Assembly: GCA_034509735.1 (NCBI GenBank)
Contig: JACGWO010000004.1
Span: 13,559,395 to 13,623,394 of the forward strand
Direction: 5' to 3'
Length of the DNA stretch: 64,000 bases
DNA from: Sesamum alatum
Lineage: Eukaryota > Streptophyta > Magnoliopsida > Lamiales > Pedaliaceae
The notes under the pieces are model-generated. The model saw only the letters and a list, made by a program, of their open reading frames with translations. It ran no database searches and was not told the DNA's origin. The position numbers and the translations under genes are program-made. Every line of letters begins with the position of its first letter. Positions within the stretch are counted from its first letter, which is position 1. Positions 46,061-55,656 of this stretch are shown here, piece by piece.

Positions 46061-47240
46061 GTAAAGCTAGGGTTTTTACTGTTCATTTTGAGCGTGTGAT
46101 ACTATAGCGATGTCTTTTGTTAATATCGTATTGGGGTTTCTAGTTGATTTGAAGTCTCTATCGAGGTGTGTTGATACAATCGTGCTGGGGGAATCGTGAT
46201 TGCCAGTGATGTTGTCTGCTTCAAATGGTGATGAGGTTCGTATTGGGGGTGTCAGACAACATTATCTAAATGGCCGAGTTGATTCTAAAGCCATTGTGTT
46301 CGTGGTGGATGGTTCTGGATTTGTCATTTCCACCGAGATATTTTTGAATATATTACAAGTCTCGAGAACGGGCATCACCCAATTTTGATTTCGAGCGAGG
46401 CTAGGTATTGATGAGGGAGGTCGATTGTTTGTGGAAAAAGTGATTACCCAAAAGTTTTCTTAAGTTTGAGTATGGAATATTGTTGGATATTCTACGTGAG
46501 GCTAAGGAGGAACGAGGGGGATCACTTGACAGAGTGACAGATTTTCATTTTTGGATGATGACTGCAGTAGTTTTGGGAGTAAAGGTAAATTGGGCTGAAT
46601 GGCTTTTTGATAGATTGTTGCGAAACTAAGTTGTTTGGCTTGGGGTGCAAAGGTATCAAAGAGTTATGGTCTCTTGTTATCGGATGTTTTTCTGGGCTGA
46701 TGTGGTTAGTAGTTTGTTGGTTATGCCCATAGGAAATTCTATAATAAGATTAACGTGGGATGGTATAACAAGAGCAAGGGTGATATCGTGGTACAGCCTC
46801 TGGAGAAGTAACTGGAGCAATGCCTTGTGAGGTTGAGAGATCTTCAAGTGGAAGAAAAAAAGAAAAAAAAAGAGTTGCTTGGTTGATGATTCTATTGGAT
46901 CTCTAGCTGTCTTGGCAGAGGCGAAGAGAAGAACAACGGGAACAAGAGATCAACTCAACCGCCAAAATGCTTTGGGAGTTTTGTCCGGCCTCAGCATGAT
47001 TTATAGGATGGGAAGGAGGTGGGGGAAGGTGGAAAAGGCTGCTCAGACCTTAGGAGGCGGTATCATTGTAAGAGTTTTCTGAAGATGAGATGGATGGGTT
47101 AATTTTCTATATCACTGAGCCAAAACCAATGAAATATGCCGGCGACGAGAAAGATGGAGATTGTTTCACTTTCTCACTTGATATGTAGTGCATCATTACA
47201 TATATTTTGTGTGATGTTTTGCATTGGAGCAGGTTTTGAT
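46060..47240 (+). pseudogene. Unrecognised decayed coding repeat, copy 1
   Basis: The stretch at about 46,060–46,380 is clearly related to 57,110–57,425 (both encode a block like RxGxVRQxYLNGxVD). Copy 1 has short frames only: 46,200–46,385, and further pieces near 46,645 and 46,879–47,080. The higher GC than its flanks and the shared block suggest a dead transposon gene. I cannot name the family. It might be transposase-associated. Confidence 0.35.
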
Positions 47241-47345
47241 GTTTAATTTTTGGTATTGCCAGTGCTCGTAATGTAACATAGTAATAGTGTTATTGGTTTT
47301 TGCTCGTGTTTTGCGCTTAACTTGTTTTATTTCAAGTTTAATTAA

Positions 47346-47893
47346 GGGATAATTACACTCTCCTCCCCTGAGGTTTGGTGTAATACACGTAGACCCCCTG
47401 TGGTTTGAAAAATTACATTTAGTACCCTTAATGTTTGCTTCTGTCTAACAAACAGGTCCCTCCGTTAGTTAAAATTCACCGAATTTGTTGATATTTACAA
47501 AAAAAAACTTAATGAAAAATCGATGTTTACCCTCGATTGACTTATTAATGACTTAATGCAGGCCAAACAAATCTTTTATGACTAAATTACCCTTATAACG
47601 GTGAAGATGTACCTCCTCTCATGCATTAACGTGTGACGATATATAAGAGTAGTTTGGTTATAAAAAGATTCGTTTGACCTACAATAAGTCAATAATAAGT
47701 CAATCGATGGCAAATCTCACATTTAATTTAATTTTTTTTGTTAATATCAACAAATTCTGTGAATTTTTACTAACGGAGGGACATATTTGTTAGACAAAAG
47801 CAAACCTTAGAGGTAGTAGATGTAATTTATCAAATCTCAAGGAATCTACGTGTAATTACACCAAACCTCATGGAAGGGGAGTGTAATTATCCC
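47346..47893. mobile_element. Mutator-like foldback MITE (548 bp, perfect 9-bp target duplication)
   Basis: It begins GGGATAATTACACTCTCCTC and ends 'gaaggggagtgtaattatccc'. TTTAATTAA flanks it exactly at 47,337–47,345 and 47,894–47,902. Its interior matches 27,142–27,692 in reverse orientation. It is noncoding. Confidence 0.9.
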
Positions 47894-48014
47894 TTTAATT
47901 AAATACTTGCTGCTTATAACGTGCTTTCGGTGGGTGTTGAAATGGGTTGATCAAAAAGATGCATCGGACGGTTTAGTTATGGCTAAAAATATATATTTTA
48001 CAAAAGTATTCATT

Positions 48015-48175
48015 TTTCTCCGGGAAAAAGAATATTTTCGTCCTCTAACTTTGCCCAAAATTCCTTTTAGTCCTTTAACTTTGACAGTATTAGATTTAGT
48101 CCTTTATCTTTCAATTTTGCGTAGATTCGGTCCTTTAGCTCAATTAAGACCATTTTGCCCTTTTGAGGCTAAGAC
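48015..48175 (+). repeat. Left arm of a foldback element that flanks EPRV2
   Basis: The phrase 'ttagtcctttaactttgac…tttagtcctttatctttc' is mirrored at 55,710–55,885 by 'gaaacttaaaggactaaaattaatagatggtaaagttaacggacta' (shown here only as a pattern of ggactaaa blocks). The distance between arms equals EPRV2 plus about 250 bases. See the companion arm. Confidence 0.55.
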
Positions 48176-48464
48176 ACGATTAGTCCCTCCTCATGCTCTC
48201 AAAGTGGCCCAACATGCTTCCGAAATGAAATTAAGCCTCTATAAATTCATACCTTGTTTGACCGCCTTGCTGCCGGGATTCCAAGTCCTCGGTTTTACAG
48301 ACTTCCTCCAACCACACTACCGCAGCAGATGGTTCGTGGATCCTTGGCTCCTTCAGCAGTAATCAGCACAGCCCTATTTCGTTTCCTACCTTAGGGCGTA
48401 AAAGTATTCCAATAATGGAGACTTAATAATATTTTGGGTAGACTAATTGAATAGAAGCCTATAA

Positions 48465-48483
48465 TTTATTGAAGAAATATTTG
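48465..48483 (-). promoter_or_regulatory. EPRV2 leader-stem 5' arm containing a poly(A) signal
   Basis: 19 bases that are the perfect reverse complement of 55,621–55,639. A further 10-base match ('atattacata') lies beyond a small bulge. On − the arm holds AATAAA, about 185 bases after the likely start site, close to the spacing of the caulimovirus signal. Another AATAAA lies at 48,620–48,625. Confidence 0.65.
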
Positions 48484-48680
48484 GAATATTACATAGACAT
48501 TTTAGCTCCCTATCGGAGGAGAGAACTATTTAGCCTCTCATATGGGAGAGGACTTGACTGGTTGGGGATAACCCCATACACTAGATAACCTGATACTTAG
48601 AAAATTTTAAAGACACAATTTTATTTTTCTGAAGAGTTGGAGAAGTTTTCTGATGATCCCCATCTGCTTCCTAGCTCTCT

Positions 48681-48752
48681 ATTTATAATAGTCCGTGGAC
48701 TTCAAACCCGGACTTCAATCTTGTTTTTTGGGTGACGTCACTGCGTTCGTCA
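48681..48752 (-). promoter_or_regulatory. EPRV2 promoter: as-1-like element and TATA box
   Basis: On − TGACG is repeated with a 12-base step (TGACGAACGCAGTGACGTCA, 48,733–48,752), the arrangement of as-1, the TGA-factor site of the 35S promoter. TATAAAT lies at 48,681–48,687, about 46 bases downstream. Transcription would start near 48,650. Confidence 0.75.
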
Positions 48753-49188
48753 CCAACTTTGTCTTTTATCTTTCCAGCTGTGGTCATTATGCCTTGTCGG
48801 CCATGTGCTTGCCAGCTGGTGTCATTTGTCTTTCTGACTGTTGGCCCTTTTGTCTTCTTCTGCCGACAGTCTCCTTTTTGATTTTTTACATCTTGAGGGT
48901 TTTACCTCCCTTTGTAAAAATCCTTTCTTTTGCCCTTCTCTGGTCTTGGTTCGGGTTTATTTTGAGTTACCCGAATCTTTGTTCCGAACAAGGGCTTTTC
49001 CTGTTTTTCACAACAAGGGCATAAGTGGTTATGCCATTGTCCTACATGCATCATGTTGCATGCCTTCTTCCTTGTGTTCTCTGTTGCAGGCAACTTATTT
49101 TCCCATATAAGCATTCTTTTCTTTTCAAACAAGCTTTCTGCAAACTCAGTGCTTTTTCCTGTCATGGAGTTTAACAGGAATGATCCAT

Positions 49189-50215
49189 TTAATTTATTGG
49201 AAATATTTTAAATGGATATTTGACTTTATCCATCTCTGTGAGACAGACCCAGTATCCCCATGCTCTTCTGGTGGATATGTCATCTTCACTAAGGGAAGAC
49301 ACCAGGGGAGCCTCTCCTGTGGCAGCCTTGACTCGGTTGAATGCTACCATGTCTGGTCTCTGCAATTTGATGAAATGGAATGCTGGGTGAGACCTTTTTC
49401 CTGCGATTTCTGGAGCTATGGAAATGAACTTGAGCTCCAAAAATATCTACTCGTTTAAGGTGGGGATTGTTTTGCCATGCGTCATATACCGCCCCACTAA
49501 TCCATTCCGGAAGCTTTGAGATTTCCGGAAAGCTTGGTGACGTAGTATGAACTGAAGCAAGGGCTCCAAAATCATACCACTCTCGTACCTCTTCTGGTTT
49601 AGACCCTTCGATCATCCAGATTCTGTTATATTTTACGGATGTGTCTACGATGGTCTTGCCTGGGCTTATACCTTTACGGGAAACAAGTTTTTCCCATGAT
49701 TTCTGATAATCCTGCCAAGCGGAAACAGAAGATAAAGCTTCGTTAGTATTAACCTTAGAGAGTGCCCGTCATTGGCCTAAGTTAATCTCTTCCTCTTTTA
49801 CCCCAAAGGTGCTGGGTTGACTTGAATTATCAGGAGTTTGCACTTCCTGTAACTCAACTTTTGCCTGTTCACCAGAATCTGGCGATGGCCTTGTGCAAGC
49901 AGTACTTGAATCTGCCGCTACAGGTTTAGAGCCCTGTTCTCTAATTGCAGGTTTAGAGCCCTGCTCTCTTAATTCTCGAGCTATCACCGAAGATGACGCC
50001 TTTCGAATTGGTTCCAGTAGGTCGTCCCATAACGAGCTTGCAGCAAGTTTGGTACTCCTGATGGCGCTCTGGACGGTGTCCAGATCAGCTCGTTGGACTT
50101 GGCCAGCTATTTGGGCTTTAATTGTTAGCTGTCCAAATCTCTTATCAATCTCCTCAAGGTTCTCCCTGAGGTGTCTGAGCCTGATGATGACGGAGTCTGC
50201 TTCAACTGCCTTCAT
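49189..50215 (-). pseudogene. EPRV2 P6 (last gene, function not assigned)
   Basis: It starts at ATG 50,215, overlapping the RNase H stop by 14 bases. The first part (to 49,769) is predicted coiled-coil (LRHLRENLEEIDKRFGQL) then Ser/Pro/Glu-rich with an internal duplication of REQGSKPA. After a stop at 49,769 the frame continues with SWEKLVSRKG-like and SKPEEVREWYDFGALASV segments. A further frame change near 49,430 carries it to a stop at 49,189. Its place corresponds to the translational transactivator of caulimoviruses, but I do not see that protein's conserved domain. Treat the role as unknown. Confidence 0.55.
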
Positions 50216-52242
50216 CTCTTGTTAAGATATCTGCAAGAACATTTTCATGAGATTTGATAATGACAATATCATAACAATAATATTGGCATTCTGCCTGCCA
50301 CCTAATAATACGAGCTTTCTCAATCTTTGATTCAAGTTTATTTTTTAAGAAAGCCTTAGCATTCGTATTATCAACTTTTAATGTAAATCTTTGGCTAGTA
50401 AGAACAAAGGCCATTTTTTGAAAGCCTTCCAAACTGCAAAGAATTCCTTCTCGTTAATATGCCATAATTTGGCTTGTTGTTTGGTGAACATCCCTCCTGA
50501 GTATCTCCATGGCTCTTCGCCAGTAGCCGTTTTTATCATGAGCACTGCTGCCCATCTGTAATCGTTGGCGTCCGTGTAAACTACCAAATCATCTTCGTCT
50601 TGGGAATTGCAAGCTTTGGCAGGCTATTGCAAATCTGTTTTAACTCCCGGACCCTTTGCGTATGAATTTCCTCCCATTTCCACTTTGAACTTTCTGTTTC
50701 TTTCAGGAGTGGACGGAAATCCTTTCTGTATTTTGCAAGGTCCTTGATAAAGATTCCTGCAAAAATTGACAACTCCTAAGAAGCTTTGGAGTTGCTTCTT
50801 ATCTTTAAGAGTGTCAGGAAAATTGCGAATCTTCTCTACAATGTGTTCCTGCAACTCAATACCTGCCTCGTCAATAAGAATTCCTAAAAATTCAATTTTA
50901 TTGACAGCTATAATGGCTTTCTTTCGGAGAGCACTAGTCCCTCCTTATGGCATGCATCGGAAAATATTTCAAGATGTCTAATATGATCCTGTATATTTTT
51001 AGATGCAATCAAGATATCGTCTATGTAAACAAACATAAACTCTAGATAGTCTTTGAAAAGATTATCCATCTTTCTTTGAAATATCTGGGGTGCATTGGCA
51101 AGTCCCATTGGAAGTACATTCCAGATATATTGTCCATGAGGTGTGGAAAATGCAGTATATTTCTTTGAGTCATTTTCCATCTTAATCTGATAGAATCCAG
51201 ATTTGCAATCAAACTTAGAAAACACTTTAGCACCTTTAATGCAATCAATTAAGTGTTCTCTACTTGGGATATAATAACCATCAAATTGTAATATTCTATT
51301 GATGCCTTGATAGTTAATAACTAACCTGGGTTTACCTCTTTTTATCTCACCATGATTTCTTACCAGAAAACCAGGGCTACTATAGGCAGAGACTCCAGGC
51401 TCAATGAGTCTAAGATTGATATGCTCTTTGATGATCTCCTGCATATCTTTCTTATCCTCCATGTTCATTTGGATGGGCTTGTATCGGACATACTCGTACT
51501 TGCATTCCTCTTTGACCTTTAGAGTAGCCTCGATCTTGTTTTTATCCCACCATGCCAAAGGATTCTCACTGAAATTCCTTTGAATAAGTCTCTTGACATT
51601 CTCGAGAGAAAGTTTACTTTCTCCGTCCATGTCCATCGACCTGCATTCTTGTATAGCTTCCTTTAAGATCCTAAGATCTTCTTCCGAAGCATCATCAAAG
51701 CCCTGTTGCCTGAAAGACAAAAGAGCCTTACCAAATTTTCTTTTATCCTGCATTTTTGGATGGGTTAATTTGGCATCATCACCATGTTTGCTGCGAAAAT
51801 TTATGGGCATTATCCTGTTAAATGCCTTTTCTCTTCGCAAAACCTGTATCTCGCTACCACAGTTAGTAGTAAAGATCAACAGATTTTTGTGGTTATCCTG
51901 GACATATTTTGCAAAGGTTTGGATGAAATTATTACCTAACAAAATATCTGCTCCTGTATCATGAAAGTAAATAGGAGGCGTCTTTACCTTGAACCAAGGT
52001 GTTCCAAATGCTCCTCCAATCATGATTTTTGCTTCTCGTATACCCTTATTGAGTACAAGAATTTTTTGTGAAAAATCCCTTCCTGCAATAATGGGTAAGG
52101 ATTCCATAGCTTCACTAGGGAATACACCAGGTTTTGCCGTGCAAATCCCTGATCCTGAGTCAATATAAGCTGCAAAATATTCTGACTTATATTGTTCATA
52201 CAACATACCAACAGATATGTATATAGAAAAGGGGCTCGTCAT
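50202..52242 (-). pseudogene. EPRV2 protease–reverse transcriptase–RNase H
   Basis: This is the viral polymerase. It starts at ATG 52,242, whose ATGA overlaps the movement-protein stop. The first frame is open for 444 codons to 50,908. Protease: AAYIDSGSGICTAKPG with catalytic Asp28, then ILLGNNFI. RT: KPRLVINYQGINRIL, FSKFDCKSGFYQIKM, MGLANAPQIFQRKMD and the catalytic YIDD (Tyr406–Asp409). Frame changes near 50,915 and 50,765 break the thumb. The RNase H follows in pieces: VYTDANDYRWAAVL (50,580 region), an NEKEFFAVWKAFKKW block and VDNTNAKAFL, ending at 50,202. Active-site residues in all three domains are kept, so inactivation is by frameshift. Confidence 0.85.
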
Positions 52243-53471
52243 TCAATTCTAATGGTATAACCATCCAAACTGAATTCCATACCATTACCTTTCCTTCCCC
52301 ATGGTTTATGATCTTCAAGGAAATTTATTCCTAGAGTCATTATCCCATTTTCTCGTCCTGCAACACCTGTAACAATAATCTCATGGCCTGCTATTTCTAG
52401 CATACCTTCATATTTTCCCACAACAGGTTGTTGTAGATGGTATAAGTCATCACAAGGAAAACAATTTTCTGTTCTAGTGATGTCAAATATAACTTGGATT
52501 TGTTTCCAGCCTTCAGGGCACCTAAGTTTTACGTTATCCACCCTAATAGCTCGAGGCTTTAACAACTCGGGTTCCTTTCCTTTATAGGCCATAATCCTAT
52601 CTTCTGAAAAGGACATCCTGCTACTAAATTCAGTTTTAGAACTAAGGGTTCGATCTAAAACTAGGTGATCTTTTATCAAGATATCAACACCACCTATTCT
52701 AGGTATTCTAATAGGATCTGGTGTCATTACCTTAGCGAATTCCTTGAAAATTCTAGGAATTTCAATATACTCTTTCCTAAGAAATAAATCAGAATGATGT
52801 GTGTTGGAAAGGGCGTAAGCTATTCTATATGTTATAGAATATGGTCTATTCCCATCTTTCATAAGATCCTTTCTTTTAAAATCCTGATGAAGGGTTAAGA
52901 CTCTACTGAAATCTTGGTCTGCTAGGTTGTATGCTATCCTAGGATGAATATCAAACATCAATTTTCCTGCATACAAATTTCCTATCATTGTCCCAAGACA
53001 ACCATCTCTTAAGTTATTGATTCTTCTATCCATTATTGACAGATGTATTTCTGAATCAATTCCTTCCTTAAAAGTTGCTTTTATTACTACTTCAATAGCT
53101 CCTATATGGATCCATTTCATAGTAACCGCTACTTCCTCTCTAAGTTTACTTAATTCTTCAAGAATTTCTTCTTTAGGAATAAGCTGCATTTCCATAACAT
53201 TACCAGTAAGTTCCATAGGAATTGCAAACTCACCTGAACTTACTTTGTAGATGATATGATGTTTCCTCTGGTTTAGTCCTATCTGGTTAAGGACTCTTCC
53301 GATTCCTCCAATCCTAAATCCGTCATATGGGTTGAGATTAGAGTCTTGTCTCATGATTCTTTCCATGGTTTTGTTTGATACCGTCAACTTTGAAAAGAAT
53401 CCTGATAGGCTATCTGAGGTTTGGAGCCTATCTCCTTCGTTGTAATTACTCTGATTCGGTTGAAGATCCAT
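52239..53471 (-). CDS. EPRV2 movement protein (410 aa, open)
   Basis: Cell-to-cell movement through plasmodesmata (30K superfamily). The first ATG inside the frame is at 53,471, which overlaps the coat gene end by 26 bases; the frame is unbroken to 52,239. The conserved core spans about residues 120–250: HIGAIEVVIKATFKEGID, MDRRINNLRDGCLGTMIGNL, KLMFDIHPRIAY and SITYRIAYALSNTHHSD. These match the caulimovirus-type movement protein better than the florendovirus type at EPRV1. The last 120 residues are an extension with a TLGINFL block (about residue 379) reminiscent of the retropepsin ILGNNF motif. Expression is unlikely except by read-through from outside. Confidence 0.85.
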   Translation of the reverse strand: MDLQPNQSNYNEGDRLQTSDSLSGFFSKLTVSNKTMERIMRQDSNLNPYDGFRIGGIGRVLNQIGLNQRKHHIIYKVSSGEFAIPMELTGNVMEMQLIPKEEILEELSKLREEVAVTMKWIHIGAIEVVIKATFKEGIDSEIHLSIMDRRINNLRDGCLGTMIGNLYAGKLMFDIHPRIAYNLADQDFSRVLTLHQDFKRKDLMKDGNRPYSITYRIAYALSNTHHSDLFLRKEYIEIPRIFKEFAKVMTPDPIRIPRIGGVDILIKDHLVLDRTLSSKTEFSSRMSFSEDRIMAYKGKEPELLKPRAIRVDNVKLRCPEGWKQIQVIFDITRTENCFPCDDLYHLQQPVVGKYEGMLEIAGHEIIVTGVAGRENGIMTLGINFLEDHKPWGRKGNGMEFSLDGYTIRIE

Positions 53472-54885
53472 CCGAATCACTTTCTATTTCTTCTTCGTAG
53501 ATGCTTTCATCTGAGGGAAGATCTTCGAATTGGTAGATTGGTACCAAATCACCATAGTAGACTGCATCTAGGATGTCGTTTGTGCCTTCAAACTGGCGTA
53601 ATTCACCACGTTTCTGCGGGCAATCTGGGGAGATATGTCCCTTTGCTCCACACGTCCAGCAGTTGCAATCCTTAAAACTTTCATTAGCTCGGGTATGGGC
53701 TCTTCTGAAAGTTCTTCTTGTAGGGGTTCGTCCTGTGGATTTCGCCTCTGATCGTCTAGATCCTTGGGATGAAACCCTTGTTGGTCCTGTTCTCTGTCCA
53801 GATTTGTATGATCTGGCTTTTGATTTAGACCACCATGATCTTCTTCTAAAAGAGGATTTTCTGGAACTCCTGGAATAAGAGTCACCACCTTGCTTTCTCC
53901 TCTTCTTTTGCTCGCTTGATTCCCCTATAATAGTTGGAAAATCGTTATTATCACAACAGAGAGGGGTTCTTTTGATTTTACCTCTCAGTCTCTTCATGTT
54001 CTTTTGGACGGATGCTTGGTAACACTAATCCTTCAGTTTGTCTTTAAGAAAAGACATCCTCCTTGCAACTGAACCCAGCTGCCCAGCAGGTACTTTGTAA
54101 GATTGTATCAACATTTCCCTCCACAGGCTGCAGATCTTTGCAAAGAACATTGGGGCGGCTACTTCGGTTGTTACCCCACTCTGGAAGAAGTATTTGCGGA
54201 ACCAATAGATATATTCATCTACAGCACAGATACTTCTTAACTCGAGACCAAAGAGGGCTTGTGCATACTCCCTAGCCTTTTCCGTTCTGCTTCCTTTGAA
54301 GTATCCATCTCCGATGAAATGGATCTTGATTAGCTTCCCGAGCCTATCCGCGATTGCACTTTTAGACTCTCCTTCAAGGATGCTTGCTTTGGTCTCTTCT
54401 GGGGTATTATCCCATCCGATCTTTACCGACCCTTCTAAGCTTAACTCCAAAAGTTTTATGAAGTTATCCTTGTCTAGTTCCAACGTAGTTGCTGCAATTT
54501 TCATGGCTGCAACCCATTCATCTATCAGCTTCTCGATGTTTCGGAAGTCGATAACATCCAGGTTGAGTACCGTGCCATATGGGTGTAAGGGCTGGAGCTT
54601 GGTCCTTGCCCATGGTGTGTTTTCAGGCACTCGTCTTGGATTTCTTCCTGGATTTTCTCGCAATCTTGTCCCCACGAAGGTAGGGGTAGCATTAGTGTGA
54701 AAATCTGTACCTTCTCTCATTGGCTGATCCTGTGGTGGATCATTTGAGCCTGTGCTTCCCTCCGGCGGTGGTAAAGCTGGAGCGACCTCATTGGTTTGAA
54801 TATTAACTAAATCCACAATCCCTAGTTGGGAAAATGATTCAGCTAACTCTTGTAGATCCGATAGGTCCACTCTAGATATCTCCAT
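53446..54885 (-). pseudogene. EPRV2 coat protein, one in-frame stop
   Basis: The capsid protein, located before the movement gene. ATG at 54,885 overlaps the P2 stop (TAATG). One frame runs to 53,446 (480 codons) with a single stop at 54,025. Order: acidic/proline N-terminus, a capsid core with GWDNTPEET, IKIHFIGDGYFKG and YIYWFRKYFFQSG, a Lys/Arg/Ser-rich basic stretch (residues about 300–390), then the zinc knuckle CNCWTCGAKGHISPDCPQK (about 53,680–53,625), and an acidic Glu/Asp/Ser tail. Knuckle plus acidic tail are classic for Caulimoviridae coat proteins. Only the one nonsense codon separates it from being open. Confidence 0.85.
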
Positions 54886-55271
54886 TATTTTATGGATTTG
54901 ATGATCTCGATGATTTGTTCCTCTTGTGTCTTTGGCTTCGAGATCTCCTTCGCCTTTCCTTTCTGATGTAGGAAAGATACTGGTCCAAGGGCGTCCCTGA
55001 TGCGTTCCTGATGAGATCTGGATGTCTCAGGGGTATTCCTTTGATTTCTTCTCAGATCTGTAACCTCAATCTTCAGATCTGTAAGATCCTTCTGTAGATC
55101 TGGTAGGATTTTTAAGATGTCATCCATCTTTTGGTTCAAGAGGTCTATTATCATAGGTATATGGATTAGCCTATGTCCATAGTCTTGAACTGTCTTTTGT
55201 ACCTCTCTAAGGTCCTGAGAGTACTTCGAGGTATCCGGTTCGAGTTCCTTCCAATCAGTTCCTTTAATCAT
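54885..55271 (-). CDS. EPRV2 P2, small coiled-coil protein (128 aa, virion-associated type?)
   Basis: Starts at ATG 55,271, overlapping the P1 stop by eight bases, and ends in TAATG that starts the coat gene. The middle shows heptad-like spacing (IDLLNQKMDDILKILPDLQKD…LKIEVTDLRRN) typical of a coiled coil, with a basic/proline C-terminus. In position and style it resembles badnavirus/tungrovirus P2 and the caulimovirus virion-associated protein. The identity is inferred from location and coiled coil, not from a specific motif. Confidence 0.6.
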   Translation of the reverse strand: MIKGTDWKELEPDTSKYSQDLREVQKTVQDYGHRLIHIPMIIDLLNQKMDDILKILPDLQKDLTDLKIEVTDLRRNQRNTPETSRSHQERIRDALGPVSFLHQKGKAKEISKPKTQEEQIIEIIKSIK

Positions 55272-55569
55272 TATTTTTAGAACTGTATTTTTTCAGGAAT
55301 CTACCTGTTCCGGATCTCCTGGCTGGGATTCTTCCATGGATCTCAGCTCCCTGTAGACGTCTTACTGCATTTCCCGGTAACGTCTCTCGAACATGGCGAT
55401 GTCTATGCCATTCCTCTCTTTCTTCTTTTGGAAGAAATGACGCATCGACCAACCTCGGACTGTTGGTGATATTTCTAAGAATTTCCATAAGAAATTCTGT
55501 TTTTTGTATTTTCAGAATCTGAAAATACTCCCTGTTTTCAGTGTAACTCGAACTTTCGCTCGGTTCCAT
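55264..55569 (-). CDS. EPRV2 P1, first gene (101 aa, function unknown)
   Basis: Opens at ATG 55,569, the first ATG after the leader stem arm; a longer frame exists upstream only with a TTG start. Contains QILKIQKTEFLMEILRNI, then an Arg-rich C-terminal half (EREEWHRHRHVRETLPGN). No recognised domain. Its place as the first small gene matches P1 of badnaviruses and tungroviruses, but no sequence motif is shared that I can name. Confidence 0.5.
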   Translation of the reverse strand: MEPSESSSYTENREYFQILKIQKTEFLMEILRNITNSPRLVDASFLPKEEREEWHRHRHVRETLPGNAVRRLQGAEIHGRIPARRSGTGRFLKKYSSKNND

Positions 55570-55620
55570 GCTTTTAAAGTTCTCCTCCGTTAGGGATAAA
55601 ACATCAATATGTAATATAAA

Positions 55621-55639
55621 CAAATATTTCTTCAATAAA
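55621..55639 (-). promoter_or_regulatory. EPRV2 leader-stem 3' arm
   Basis: Perfect 19-base reverse complement of 48,465–48,483, placed directly after the primer site and about 50 bases before the first ATG. In the circular genome the two arms would close a leader hairpin. Confidence 0.65.
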
Positions 55640-55656
55640 CCTTGGCTTTGATACCA
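55640..55656 (-). other. EPRV2 primer binding site (tRNA-Met)
   Basis: On − TGGTATCAAAGCCAAGG, close to the complement of the plant initiator tRNA-Met 3' end that primes Caulimoviridae reverse transcription. It lies at the edge of the viral sequence. Confidence 0.8.

Noticed and set aside
51593..51964. 123-aa frame on + opposite the EPRV2 polymerase
   Set aside because: It is a mirror of the conserved protease–RT coding strand.
54296..54700. 134-aa frame on + opposite the EPRV2 coat gene
   Set aside because: It is an antisense shadow of the coat frame.
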